Source: Carnobacterium mobile DSM 4848 (GTDB lineage Bacteria; Bacillota; Bacilli; Lactobacillales; Carnobacteriaceae). Taken from it: 64,000 nt of DNA. The notes below the pieces were generated by a model. It was not told the origin of the DNA, did not search any database, and was given only the letters and a program-made list of their open reading frames with translations. Of this stretch, positions 1 to 8,652 are shown piece after piece (the first letter of the stretch is position 1; every line of letters starts with the position of its first letter). The stretch lies in assembly GCF_000744825.1 (NCBI RefSeq), contig NZ_JQMR01000001.1:2341501-2405500 (forward strand). Direction: 5' to 3'. The translations under genes were made by a program, and so were the position numbers.

Positions 1-154
1 TTGTATTGGTTTATGATAAGTCCATTGAGAAGTAGTTGATTTTTTCTTTTGCCTTCTTCATTACACCACTAAAAAGAATCGGCATCAATAACAGAAAAAG
101 GTTGATCGTCTTATTGTTCATTTATACTGGGGACGTACTAAAGGAGAGATAGAG

Positions 155-709
155 ATGGAAATATCAGACAAAAAAATAATTCTAGTATTGGTAGGAGCCA
201 GTGGAAGTGGGAAAACGACGTTAGCCAACGCCTTGGCAGCTGCAGGGATACCCAAATTAGTGACTACCACGACACGTCCTAAAAGACCAGATGAAGTAGA
301 AGGTCGCGACTACCATTTTAGAGATAAATCAGAAATGCTGGATATTGCGTTTATCGAGAATTCTTTATATGATGATCATCTTTATGGTTTGACGGTGGAT
401 GCTGTTGAAGAAGGATTGGATTTATACGATGTAGTAAATGTAATCTTGGACAAAAATGGAGCGGCTGCGTTAAGGGAAGTTTATCCATTGTATACAAAAA
501 TCATTTACTTGAGCATTACAGAAGAAGAGCTGCAACAGCGATTAGAAAATCGAGGAGATAATCCTGAAAGTATTCAACAACGCTTAGCTTTTGCAAAACA
601 AACTGGGGAATTTAACGCACCTATTGAAACAGATTTGATGTTACCTGTTCAAGATGTGGCAACTTCTGTGCAAACTATTCAAGCGTTTCTTGAAAAAAAT
701 GAAGTGTAA
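155..709 (+). CDS. Guanylate kinase-like P-loop nucleotide kinase
   Basis: A 184-residue cytosolic protein of the guanylate kinase fold. The Walker A loop GASGSGKTT is at residues 14-22, followed by a TTTTRPKR segment near 37-44 that matches the GMP-binding TTR region, and GRDYHF just after it. It is about 20 residues shorter than housekeeping Gmk and the lid region is divergent, so it is more likely a Gmk paralogue than the essential enzyme. The ATG follows an AAAGGAGAG ribosome site at the right distance. It stands alone, followed by a long structured gap. Phosphorylation of a (d)NMP is inferred from the fold; the actual substrate is unknown. Confidence 0.75.
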   Translation: MEISDKKIILVLVGASGSGKTTLANALAAAGIPKLVTTTTRPKRPDEVEGRDYHFRDKSEMLDIAFIENSLYDDHLYGLTVDAVEEGLDLYDVVNVILDKNGAAALREVYPLYTKIIYLSITEEELQQRLENRGDNPESIQQRLAFAKQTGEFNAPIETDLMLPVQDVATSVQTIQAFLEKNEV

Positions 710-720
710 CTGAAAGTGTT

Positions 721-950
721 TAGCCCCGAAACTTCTACGCTGCACTTCGCATACTGTATCCCTAGGCAGCTAAAGCTACAAGGGCTAAGGCAATTGGAGC
801 GAATAAGCGCAGCATGGTCGTAGATCCATCGAGCATTAAATAGAAGCACTGTAGGCTATATCATGTCTGTACGAGCTAAAGCTGTTACAAGCATGACAAA
901 TTGAACGTCGGGTCTGCTTTCTGGAAAACATTCAAGAATAAACATTCAGT
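721..950. repeat. Structured intergenic region with two imperfect palindromes
   Basis: No convincing ORF. Two imperfect inverted repeats can be drawn. One pairs CTACG...CTGC...TTCGC near 733-750 with its complement near 808-833. The other pairs ATCATGTCTGTA near 860-871 with TACAAGCATGAC near 886-897. Both carry the same apical 10-mer AGCTAAAGCT (768-777 and 874-883). The composition is richer in GC than the flanks. It may be a decayed repeat element or a structured RNA; I do not recognise a family. Confidence 0.35.
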
Positions 951-975
951 TATATAAGAAGAGGTTATCATAACG

Positions 976-1028
976 AAAAATGGCTCCCCTTTCTCCTAAA
1001 TAAAACAGGAAAAAGAGGTCATTTTTTT
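976..1028 (+). terminator. Putative intrinsic terminator
   Basis: Imperfect stem: AAAAATGG...CTTTCTCCT pairs with AGGAAAAAGAGGTCATTTTT, and the right arm runs into the T tract. It lies 270 bp past the guanylate-kinase-like gene, so it may close that transcript or a transcript of the structured region. Confidence 0.5.
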
Positions 1029-1099
1029 GCTATTAACAGGAATTCTGTTGGTTTAGTCGAAAATCAGCGTGGATGATCTAATTTATCGTATTCAAAAAA

Positions 1100-1357
1100 G
1101 TTTGCGTGCCTTAAGTGATAGCATTTCTCATACTTAGGGCACGCAAAATAGATTTGCCTGCCTTAACAATTGGTATTTAAATGGCTTAGGGCACGCAAAA
1201 GGAGTTTACCTGCCCTAACACTAGAGAGTTAAACGACTTAGGGCATGCAAAAGAGGTTGCGACCTTATCACTGGAAATTCAAGAAAATTCAGGTCCTTAA
1301 AAGGAGTTTAACGACCTTATCGCTAGAGATTTAAATGACTTCAAGTCCTTAAAGGGG
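1100..1357. repeat. Degenerate tandem array of five hairpin units (~52 bp each)
   Basis: Five units start near 1100, 1152, 1204, 1255 and 1307. The first three begin GTTTGCGTGCC, ATTTGCCTGCC and GTTTACCTGCC and end CTTAGGGCACGCAAAA or close variants. Each unit is itself an inverted repeat: in unit 1 GCGTGCCTTAAG pairs with CTTAGGGCACGC. Units 4 and 5 keep the plan with altered arms (GACCTTATC...GGTCCTTAA). No ORF crosses the array. Regular stem-loops with drifting sequence suggest an amplified palindromic repeat. It is not a CRISPR array, because the symmetry lies within the unit and the loops are not spacer-like. Confidence 0.6.
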
Positions 1358-1539
1358 GTGGAACACCCTACCTTTCTATGTTTTATGTTTATTTCACCTA
1401 TCTTTACATCAAAAAAAGTGGTATGAAGGATATACTTATTCTTCCCTTTAGACTATCCTCCGTGGAACAAAAAGAAAATAGGTGAAATAGTTGAAGGAAC
1501 AAGCTTCTTTTCGATAATTTTTTTTATACTCAATTCTAT
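1358..1539. other. Gap with no recognisable feature
   Basis: AT-rich DNA between the hairpin array and the terminator of the minus-strand FAD oxidase gene. I see no ORF with a ribosome site and no convincing promoter. Confidence 0.5.
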
Positions 1540-1588
1540 AAAAATCAGCTTATTCTTTGGTAGAAAACCAAAAGAATAAGCTGATTTT
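1540..1588 (-). terminator. Intrinsic terminator of the FAD oxidase gene
   Basis: Strong stem of about 18 bp: AAAATCAGCTTATTCTTT pairs with AAAGAATAAGCTGATTTT across a short loop. On the minus strand it ends in a T run. It lies 8 bp past the stop codon of the GlcD-type gene. Confidence 0.85.
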
Positions 1589-1595
1589 GTTTGCT

Positions 1596-2960
1596 TTAGA
1601 TAACTTTTGTCGGATTTAACCGGCCGTCTGGATCAAAGATCCCTTTGATTTGCCGCATAAAATGTAAATAATTAGGATCGGACATTTTTACTAAATAAGG
1701 CTTTTTAATGATGCCGATGCCATGTTCAGCAGAAGGCAGTCCGCCAAGTTCTTTTATTTTAGCATAAAGTAGATGTAATACATGATCGCGTTTCGTTTCC
1801 CATTCTGTTTGATCTGCGATTTCACCACGAGTAATACACGTATGAAGATTCCCGTCTCCGGCATGACCAAAACTGATTAATTTCAATCCACTAATTGTTT
1901 CTAATTCTTTCGTATAGTGATAAAGCGTAGATACGTGATTGATAGGAACTGTTTCATCAAGAGTTACTTGTTCTGTATAATTTACAACTGCTGTCAATAG
2001 TTTATCACGTAAGAACCAAGCCGTTTTTTCTAAAACAGGATCGGTTAAAGGAATAATTTCGATAGCTTGATGCGGCAAAACACTGGCCTCAAGCAAGTTA
2101 ACGCGCCGGTCGATTGATTCGCGGTCTTCTCCATCTAAGGTAATCAATAAATAAGATTGCCCTTTTTGACTTGGAAATTTCAGGTTATTTTCAGCTTCGC
2201 TTAGTTCAATCACATCGCGTTCAAAGAATTCTAAAGCTGTCGGATCGACCCCATTTTTTAAAATTGTCAAAACTGCATCAGTAGCGTCATTTAAAGAAGG
2301 AAAAGCAACCGTCAACGATAAGCTCGCTTTAGGCAGCGGAATTAATTTTAATTTAATTTGAGTCGTGATGCCCAAAGTTCCTTCAGAACCAATAAATAAG
2401 TCTTTTAAATCATAACCAGAGCTGTCTTTTATATTTAAACTGCCTAAAGATAGCTCCTCGCCTGATGCTAGCACAACATCTAAAGCACGCACATAATTAC
2501 GTGTAACTCCATATTTAACTGCACGCATACCGCCAGCGTTGGTAGCAACATTTCCACCAATGGAAGAGTGTTTAGAACCAGGATCTGGCGGATAGAAGTA
2601 GCCACGGCTTTCTACATATTCTTGGATGTCTTGCAATAAAACACCCGGTTCAACTGTTAATGTCATGGTTTCAGTATCTAAATCAAGGATCCGATTCATC
2701 AGATGCACATCAATAATCAGCTCGCCTTTGATAGGTGTAGTAGCACCAGATAAACCAGTACCGGCGCCTCGAGCAATAATAGGTAAATTTTCTTGCTTGG
2801 CAAATTTAACCAACGCAATAAGTTCTTCTTTCGTTTTAGGTAATGCGACTCCATAAATATTATCGGCAGTGCCTATATATTCATCATAGCGGTAAAGATC
2901 AGGGATAGCTTCTCCTATATAAACTCGTTCATTGTCTTGAATGATATCTGTTAGTAACAT
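1596..2960 (-). CDS. FAD-binding oxidase, GlcD/D-lactate dehydrogenase family
   Basis: A 454-residue flavoprotein of the VAO/PCMH fold, related to glycolate oxidase subunit GlcD and D-lactate dehydrogenases. The FAD-binding half has IARGAGTGLSG near residues 63-73, GGNVATNAGGMRAVKYG near 134-150 and GSEGTLGIT near 190. The C-terminal cap has GHAGDGNLH near 366 and AEHGIGIIKK near 410. The start chosen is the ATG at 2960, which sits behind AAAGGAGAT. The frame is open 33 codons further upstream, but that extension has no ribosome site and is Lys/Phe-rich. The likely reaction is oxidation of a 2-hydroxy acid such as D-lactate or glycolate; the substrate cannot be read from sequence. It is transcribed alone, divergently from an Rrf2 regulator. 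Confidence 0.85.
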   Translation of the reverse strand: MLLTDIIQDNERVYIGEAIPDLYRYDEYIGTADNIYGVALPKTKEELIALVKFAKQENLPIIARGAGTGLSGATTPIKGELIIDVHLMNRILDLDTETMTLTVEPGVLLQDIQEYVESRGYFYPPDPGSKHSSIGGNVATNAGGMRAVKYGVTRNYVRALDVVLASGEELSLGSLNIKDSSGYDLKDLFIGSEGTLGITTQIKLKLIPLPKASLSLTVAFPSLNDATDAVLTILKNGVDPTALEFFERDVIELSEAENNLKFPSQKGQSYLLITLDGEDRESIDRRVNLLEASVLPHQAIEIIPLTDPVLEKTAWFLRDKLLTAVVNYTEQVTLDETVPINHVSTLYHYTKELETISGLKLISFGHAGDGNLHTCITRGEIADQTEWETKRDHVLHLLYAKIKELGGLPSAEHGIGIIKKPYLVKMSDPNYLHFMRQIKGIFDPDGRLNPTKVI

Positions 2961-3176
2961 ATAAAAAATCTCCTTTGAAAAAATAGTATACGTAGAAGCA
3001 AAGAGCTTAGAAAAAAAGCGCTTTATCTTTATTGTGAGCCACTGAAAAGGAAAACACAAGTTTTACGTGAGTTTTTTTAGAAATGAATGTTTAAATTTAA
3101 CGTAAGAAATAAAAAAAAGAGTATTTTTTGAAACTTTTCTATTGCTATTTTTCAAAAAATAGAGTAAATTTATTCG

Positions 3177-3193
3177 TGGACATAGAAAGTCCA
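3177..3193. promoter_or_regulatory. Small inverted repeat upstream of the Rrf2 gene
   Basis: TGGAC and GTCCA are separated by 7 nt, 55 bp before the chosen start of the Rrf2 regulator and within the divergent promoter region. It could be an operator for that regulator. The arms are short and the evidence is weak. Confidence 0.25.
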
Positions 3194-3248
3194 TAATGGA
3201 TACGAGATGTATCTGATTCAAAAAATAAAAACGAAGAGAGGCGAGAGC

Positions 3249-3728
3249 GTGAACTTAACAAAAGGTCTGGAACAAGCCGTTTGTATTATTACGCTATTAG
3301 CAACACAAGATAAACGGTTTCCAATTGCTTCCCATATTATTAACCGAAGATTGCAAGGGGCATCGCCTTCTTATATTAAAAAAATTATGAGAAAGCTAGT
3401 TGTAAATGGTTTAGTGACTTCTGTATCAGGAAGCAACGGCGGTTTTTCTTTAGCAAAAAATCCGGAAAATATTAATTTGTTGGAAGTGGTCGAAGCATTG
3501 GAAGGCCCAATTGTGACTTATCCAAATACTGGGATGATCAACCAAGTCTTTTCAGATATGGGGCCCACCGCCAATCAAGGGGAAAAAGTTCTGACTGAAG
3601 TATTCAGACAAGCAGATAATCAATATACAGACTATCTTCGTCAGCAAACTGTGGCCCATTTGATTCGCGAGTCATTGGATCATCGAGGCATTCCTGTTCT
3701 TAATTGGAATGAAACGAATGAATGTTGA
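3249..3728 (+). CDS. Rrf2 family transcriptional regulator
   Basis: A 159-residue winged-helix regulator. The Rrf2 pattern is clear: LEQAVCIITLLATQ, then ASPSYIKKIMRKLVVNGLV as the recognition helix region, then SGSNGGFSLAK for the wing. The three-cysteine cluster of IscR/NsrR-type Fe-S members is absent from the C-terminal half, so it is probably a cluster-free member of the YwnA type. I chose the GTG at 3249, which follows GAGAGGCGAG. The open frame begins 14 codons upstream without a better ribosome site. The next gene, 31 bp downstream, encodes a YhgE/Pip membrane protein, and the tight spacing suggests the regulator controls it. Confidence 0.8.
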   Translation: MNLTKGLEQAVCIITLLATQDKRFPIASHIINRRLQGASPSYIKKIMRKLVVNGLVTSVSGSNGGFSLAKNPENINLLEVVEALEGPIVTYPNTGMINQVFSDMGPTANQGEKVLTEVFRQADNQYTDYLRQQTVAHLIRESLDHRGIPVLNWNETNEC

Positions 3729-3759
3729 TCAAGTTTAAGGAAGGCGTGAGATAGAACTA

Positions 3760-6675
3760 ATGGAAATGTTAAAAGAAGAATGGAAAAAAATAGTCAGTAA
3801 TAAAATGTTGATGATCTCATCTATCGTTATTTTATTTATCCCAATTTTATATGCAGCTTTCTTTTTAAAATCAAACTGGGATCCTTACGGCAATACAGAT
3901 AAATTATCTGTTGCTGTTGTAAACGAGGATGTGGCGGTCGATTATGAAGGAAAGAAACTAGATGTTGGGAACGAAATGGTTGAAAATCTAAAAACCAATG
4001 ATGCTTTAGATTGGCACTTTGTTTCGCCAAGCGAAGCTAAAAAAGGCTTGAAAGACCGTAAATATTATATGGTGATGACTGTACCAAGGAATTTTTCAGA
4101 AAATGCAGCGACATTAATGGATGATCATCCTAAGGAAATGAATATCACCTATGAAACAAACGGTTCTTTAAACTTTATTGGTGAAGTGATCAGTAAGTCA
4201 GCCGTGAAAGAAGTCAAATCCGAAGTTTCTCAAAATGTTACTAAAGCCTATACGGAAGCTATCTTTGATCAAATCGGCGAAGTCGGAGAAGGATTTACAG
4301 AAGCAGCAGACGGTGCGGAAGAATTAGATGAAGGCACAGACAAATTAGCTGATGGAAATCAAGAAATCACTAAAAACTTAACTAAGTTAGCCGACAGTAC
4401 CTTAACATTCAGCGATGGTGCAGATACGTTAAATGTTGGGTTAAAAGAATACACTAATGGTGTAGCTCAAGTTGGTTCAGGAGCAGCTCAATTAAATGAA
4501 GGTATTGGCCAACTAGCTTCTAATGTGGGACCGTTAAAAGACGGTGTAACACAATTAGATAATGGGGCATCTAGCTTAGCTAGCGGTTTGACGGCTTATA
4601 CAGCAGGCGTCAGCCAATTAGAAACTGGAGCCGGACAATTAACTGCTAATAATGCTAAACTTCAAAATGGTGTGGCAAGTTTAAGTGGCGGAGTAGATCA
4701 AGTCAAATCAGGCAGTGATCAGTTATTGGCTGGGTTGAATCAAATGTCAGATACGCTAGGTGAAAGTTTAACACAAGAAAAGCAAGAGCAATTAACAGCG
4801 TTATTAAATGAAGAAACCGGGTTACCTAAATTAAACGCAGGAATCCAAGAGCTCAACGAGGCTTTAAGCGGAGAAAATGGCGCAATCGATGCCGATTCGA
4901 TAATAGCAAACCTAACTAACGTAGGAACAAACTTAGCAGGTATGAAAGAAAATCTAACTACTGCTGGCACAAATCTAACTGGAATGAAAGATAATTTGAC
5001 AGCTGCTGGTACAAATTTAGCTGGTATTGGAGCAGATGTAAAAGCGCTAGGTGAAAAAACACAAACCAATGCAGCCAGTACGGTTAGTGCTATTCAAAGT
5101 ACAAATGCATTTCAATCTTTAGATGAAACTCAACAAACGGAATTATTGGGTGCTTTGCAAAAAGAACTGCAAGCACAAGGAAAATCAAATGGAGATATAC
5201 TTGGAGACATGGCTGAAAAAACAACAGCAGCAGCTCAAAGCGTAGTAGCAGCGGGAGACCAAACTGCCGCAACCGGAGAGAATGTTACTGCAGTCGGGAC
5301 CCAAGCAACTAATGCAGGAAAGGCAGCGACAGATTTAGCAAAACAAATGAAAGGTTTAGCTGCTACATTACCTAAATTGAAAGATAGTGTTGCTGAATTA
5401 GCAGCAGGATCAAATGTAGCTGTTCCTGGGGCTGTTGAAGCAATCAGTAGTTTACAACAAGGTTTATCAGGAATTCAAGATGCCTTAGACAGAACAGGCG
5501 AAGGTTCCGATAAAGGTGTTATTCAAGGAATGACTGAATTGAACCAAGGACTTGCAACGATTCAAAGTGGATTGAAAGGCGATAATGGTTTAGTATCTGG
5601 AATTACTGACTACACAAATGGTGTTAGCACATTACAAAATGGTGCAGGCCAATTAACAAATAACTCTGGCGCATTGAATTCAGGAGCTGCACAACTAAGC
5701 GGTGGAATCAATCAAATAGCTGGGAAACTACCAACGTTGATTGACGGTGTGAACCAATTAAACAATGGATCGTCTGAGTTAGTAAAAGGAACCAATCAAT
5801 TAACACAAAACTCTGGAACTTTAGTGAATGGTGCAGCTCAATTGGCTAATGGAGCAGATCAAATCAATGACGGATCCAATCAATTAGCTGACGGTTCTCA
5901 AACATTAGGTGAAGGATTGGACACATTAAAAGATGGAACTCATACACTAGCCACTAGTTTACAAGATGGTGCGGATGAAGTTAATGCTATCGATCCGACA
6001 GATGAAACCTATACAATGTTTTCAAACCCAACCAAATTGACACATAAAGAATACAGTCACGTACCTAACTATGGTGCAGCTTTGGCTCCTTATATCATGT
6101 CAATGGCTTTGTATATCGGTGCAGTCGTCTTTAATACAATTTATCCTGTTCGTAAAAAATCATTGGCTGGTCAATCAGGCGCAGCATGGTGGGGAAGTAA
6201 AATGTCAGTTGCATTATTATCAGCTGTCTTGATGGCATTGATCGAAGGCGGAATTTTAATGCTGCTTGGCCTACATGTTCAATCTGTAGGAAAATTCTTC
6301 TTAATGGCTGTAGTAGCTGCTCTAACCTTTATGTCAATCGTTTCGTTCTTCACGATTGCACTAGACAATGTCGGCCGTTTCATTGCGATGTTATTGCTGA
6401 TCGTTCAATTAGGCGGTTCAGGTGGAACATTCCCAATGCCATTGACAAATGGTTTCTTCAATGCCATTCATCCGTTCTTACCGATGTCGTATTCTATTTA
6501 CGGACTAAGAGAAGCGATCTCTGGCGGAATGGGTCAAAACTTATACTTGCAAAGTATCATGGTATTGGTGATTGTATTTATTGTATTTAGCGGATTATTG
6601 CTGCTATTTATGACACTTTCTCAAAAAAAGAATCAGGATACAGAAAACAATAATAAAGAAACAGTAACAGCTTAA
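3760..6675 (+). CDS. YhgE/Pip family membrane protein (ABC-2 type domain)
   Basis: A 971-residue protein of the phage-infection-protein (Pip)/YhgE family, related to the EsaA subunit of Gram-positive type VII secretion. One membrane helix is at about residues 16-36. A long extracellular region (about 40-765) follows, containing dozens of short repeats of the form xLxxGaxqLxxG, predicted helical and coiled-coil. An ABC-2-like bundle of five or six helices occupies about 772-955. The role is uncertain: relatives serve as phage receptors, and some are thought to act in envelope export. The ribosome site AAGGAAGG lies rather far from the ATG. It follows the Rrf2 regulator gene and ends in a strong terminator. 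Alanine and glycine content is high in the repeat region, which explains the reverse-strand open frames there. Confidence 0.85.
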   Translation: MEMLKEEWKKIVSNKMLMISSIVILFIPILYAAFFLKSNWDPYGNTDKLSVAVVNEDVAVDYEGKKLDVGNEMVENLKTNDALDWHFVSPSEAKKGLKDRKYYMVMTVPRNFSENAATLMDDHPKEMNITYETNGSLNFIGEVISKSAVKEVKSEVSQNVTKAYTEAIFDQIGEVGEGFTEAADGAEELDEGTDKLADGNQEITKNLTKLADSTLTFSDGADTLNVGLKEYTNGVAQVGSGAAQLNEGIGQLASNVGPLKDGVTQLDNGASSLASGLTAYTAGVSQLETGAGQLTANNAKLQNGVASLSGGVDQVKSGSDQLLAGLNQMSDTLGESLTQEKQEQLTALLNEETGLPKLNAGIQELNEALSGENGAIDADSIIANLTNVGTNLAGMKENLTTAGTNLTGMKDNLTAAGTNLAGIGADVKALGEKTQTNAASTVSAIQSTNAFQSLDETQQTELLGALQKELQAQGKSNGDILGDMAEKTTAAAQSVVAAGDQTAATGENVTAVGTQATNAGKAATDLAKQMKGLAATLPKLKDSVAELAAGSNVAVPGAVEAISSLQQGLSGIQDALDRTGEGSDKGVIQGMTELNQGLATIQSGLKGDNGLVSGITDYTNGVSTLQNGAGQLTNNSGALNSGAAQLSGGINQIAGKLPTLIDGVNQLNNGSSELVKGTNQLTQNSGTLVNGAAQLANGADQINDGSNQLADGSQTLGEGLDTLKDGTHTLATSLQDGADEVNAIDPTDETYTMFSNPTKLTHKEYSHVPNYGAALAPYIMSMALYIGAVVFNTIYPVRKKSLAGQSGAAWWGSKMSVALLSAVLMALIEGGILMLLGLHVQSVGKFFLMAVVAALTFMSIVSFFTIALDNVGRFIAMLLLIVQLGGSGGTFPMPLTNGFFNAIHPFLPMSYSIYGLREAISGGMGQNLYLQSIMVLVIVFIVFSGLLLLFMTLSQKKNQDTENNNKETVTA

Positions 6676-6680
6676 ACAAT

Positions 6681-6719
6681 AAAGCGTGCCGCTTCTCTCG
6701 AAGAGAAGCGGCACGCTTA
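6681..6719. terminator. Bidirectional terminator
   Basis: Near-perfect hairpin: AAGCGTGCCGCTTCTC pairs with GAGAAGCGGCACGCTT over a tiny loop. It lies between the convergent YhgE/Pip gene and the DMT transporter gene. Confidence 0.85.
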
Positions 6720-6723
6720 TTTA

Positions 6724-7617
6724 TTATTCAAATCCTAAAATGAAAATTCCGACCATAATACCAGCAATGACTAAATACTGAGTTCTAGTTAATTTTTCTT
6801 TTAAGAAAATACGAGAAAGAATAACAGAAACAATACTATAACAAGAAATCAAAGGTGTAACGATGATCGCATTACCTGCAATAGCGTATACGTAGAAAAA
6901 TTGACCAAACGTTTCAAATAAAGCTGCATAGCCTTTTGTTCTTTCTTCAAAAAGATTGAACTTTTGTTTTTTTATACCGATAAGATAAATACCAGATAAA
7001 ATAGCACAAATTAGAAATGTCAGTTCATAAGAGGTATTGGCTTGATTTTCACTCATGACTTTATCTAAGATAAATGCATCTGAAAAAGTTCCGACACCAT
7101 CAATTACAGCATATAAAATGGGTAAAATAATAGCAAGCGCACCAATTTGATATTTCCTATCAATTTTTTCTTTGTGTCTCATTCTATCTAGATCTGCTTC
7201 TCTTTTTTCTAAAATAGATAACAACAAGATGCCGACAGAAATAAGAGCAACGGCAAAAAATTGTAAGCCTGACATAACTTGTCCAAGAAAAATGAATGTC
7301 AGTAAAGAGGCAATAGCACCTGATGAATTCATCACAGGGGATGAAACTGAAAGCTCAATGTAACGCAATCCAATATACCCTATGGTCATTGAAAGAATGT
7401 ACATGCTGGAAACCGGTAAGTAACGAATGATATTCATTGGATCATAAGAAATATCGGTAAATAAAATTGTCCAAAAAGCATGGATTCCCATCACTAGACC
7501 AACCATCATTACGATTCTTAAATGACTGTAAGGGTCTTTTGGGTCTGAGCCTTTCTTATAAAATAAATCTGCTGCTCCCCACGAGAAAATAGAGACCAAT
7601 GTAAAAATAAACCACAT
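6724..7617 (-). CDS. DMT superfamily (EamA-type) transporter
   Basis: A 297-residue integral membrane protein with about ten hydrophobic helices arranged as two EamA-like halves. A GWxxADLF-like start (SWGAADLFYKKGS) and the C-terminal half SCYSIVSVILSRIFLKEKLT are characteristic of drug/metabolite transporters. I chose the ATG at 7617, behind AAAAGGTGA. The frame is open another 53 codons upstream, but that part is an AT-rich artefact without a ribosome site. It is a single gene converging on the YhgE/Pip gene. The substrate is unknown, as for most of the family. Confidence 0.8.
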   Translation of the reverse strand: MWFIFTLVSIFSWGAADLFYKKGSDPKDPYSHLRIVMMVGLVMGIHAFWTILFTDISYDPMNIIRYLPVSSMYILSMTIGYIGLRYIELSVSSPVMNSSGAIASLLTFIFLGQVMSGLQFFAVALISVGILLLSILEKREADLDRMRHKEKIDRKYQIGALAIILPILYAVIDGVGTFSDAFILDKVMSENQANTSYELTFLICAILSGIYLIGIKKQKFNLFEERTKGYAALFETFGQFFYVYAIAGNAIIVTPLISCYSIVSVILSRIFLKEKLTRTQYLVIAGIMVGIFILGFE

Positions 7618-8068
7618 ACTCTTCACCTTTTCATATATATAAATTTGCGAATAACTTATGTAGACAGACAATAGAATGAATGCAAAAACGTCTGTTAAAT
7701 TCGCCTTATTTATAGTAGCACAAAATATACAAAAAATAATAGAAATAAAAAATAAACTATGAAAAAATGAAAACAATTAAAAAGGTTTTTAGGTTTTATT
7801 TTTACGGAAGGCTTATCTTTTTAGTAGATAGCCATTTTAGTCGAATAATAAGAAAAGATTATTTATACTAAAATTAGTTTTAAAGCTTAGGCAAGGAAGC
7901 CATGAAAGAATTCATTTTAAAAAGGTTGAATGTTTAAAGAAGACAGCTGTCTGGAGCGGAAACCAGAAAAATATTGTTTCATTGATACTGTTTGTAGTTT
8001 GGGACATTAAGCAGCAGTTGAAAAAATAAAGTAAGTGAAACAAAATAGAAAGTGAGAGATTAATGTAA
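7618..8068. other. 450-bp gap without a recognisable gene
   Basis: AT-rich DNA between the DMT transporter (minus) and the acetyltransferase (plus). Upstream open frames here are extensions of neighbours. A short inverted repeat GGCTTATC...GATAGCC near 7808-7831 is too small to call. I see nothing else. Confidence 0.4.
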
Positions 8069-8539
8069 ATGAAACAAAAAATAACTTTAAAAAAACTGGC
8101 TATTAACGACCGAAAAAAATACCTGGAACTTTTCTTGATAGCTGACGAAAGTGAGGAAATGGTCGCTCTTTATTTAAATGAAGGTGAAGCAGACCTTATC
8201 CAACTGAAAGGAAAAACCGTTGGAGTTGTCCTATTTACTTTTCCAGATCCGCAGTCAGTAGAAGTGAAAAATATAGCGATCCTGCAGAAGCACCAAAACA
8301 ATGGATTTGGCAAACAAGTGCTAGCGATAGCAACAGACAGATATGCTGCTAAAGGTTTTCATTTTTTATTGGTTGGCACAGCTAATTCTAGTATCTCTAA
8401 TATTGCTTTTTATCAAAAAGCCGGGTTTAGATTAGACTCTATAAAAAAAGATTTTTTTCTGCACTACTCTGAAGTGATTATAGAAGATGGTATTCAAGCT
8501 AAAGATATGCTTGTATTCAAAAAAGACTTAACTGAATAG
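8069..8539 (+). CDS. GNAT family N-acetyltransferase
   Basis: A 156-residue acetyltransferase of the GNAT fold. The acetyl-CoA-binding stretch is visible as VEVKNIAILQKHQNNGFGKQV (motif A, Q/RxxGxG/A-like, near residues 70-90). It is followed by the C-terminal strand NIAFYQKAGFRL typical of motif B. The substrate is not predictable. The ribosome site is weak (GAAAGTGAGAG, with an intervening ATG-like TAATG). It is a single gene with no close partner. Confidence 0.75.
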   Translation: MKQKITLKKLAINDRKKYLELFLIADESEEMVALYLNEGEADLIQLKGKTVGVVLFTFPDPQSVEVKNIAILQKHQNNGFGKQVLAIATDRYAAKGFHFLLVGTANSSISNIAFYQKAGFRLDSIKKDFFLHYSEVIIEDGIQAKDMLVFKKDLTE

Positions 8540-8652
8540 GCAAGAAAGAGGCAAAGAAACAAGAGCGATGAGTCTTAAAGTAGTGTTCTTTTTTCGATTC
8601 CTTTATACTAAATTAAAAGAAGCAATTAACTATAAGGAAAGCTGGTGCTGAA

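Noticed and set aside
2961-3059. 33-codon N-terminal extension of the FAD oxidase
   Set aside because: No ribosome site at the upstream ATG, whereas AAAGGAGAT lies right before the internal ATG that matches family length.
4740-5272. Two reverse-strand ORFs within the YhgE/Pip gene
   Set aside because: They arise from the Ala/Gly/Asn-rich repeats of the forward protein.
7618-7776. 53-codon N-terminal extension of the DMT transporter
   Set aside because: AT-rich, no ribosome site; the ATG at 7617 has AAAAGGTGA and gives the normal family length.
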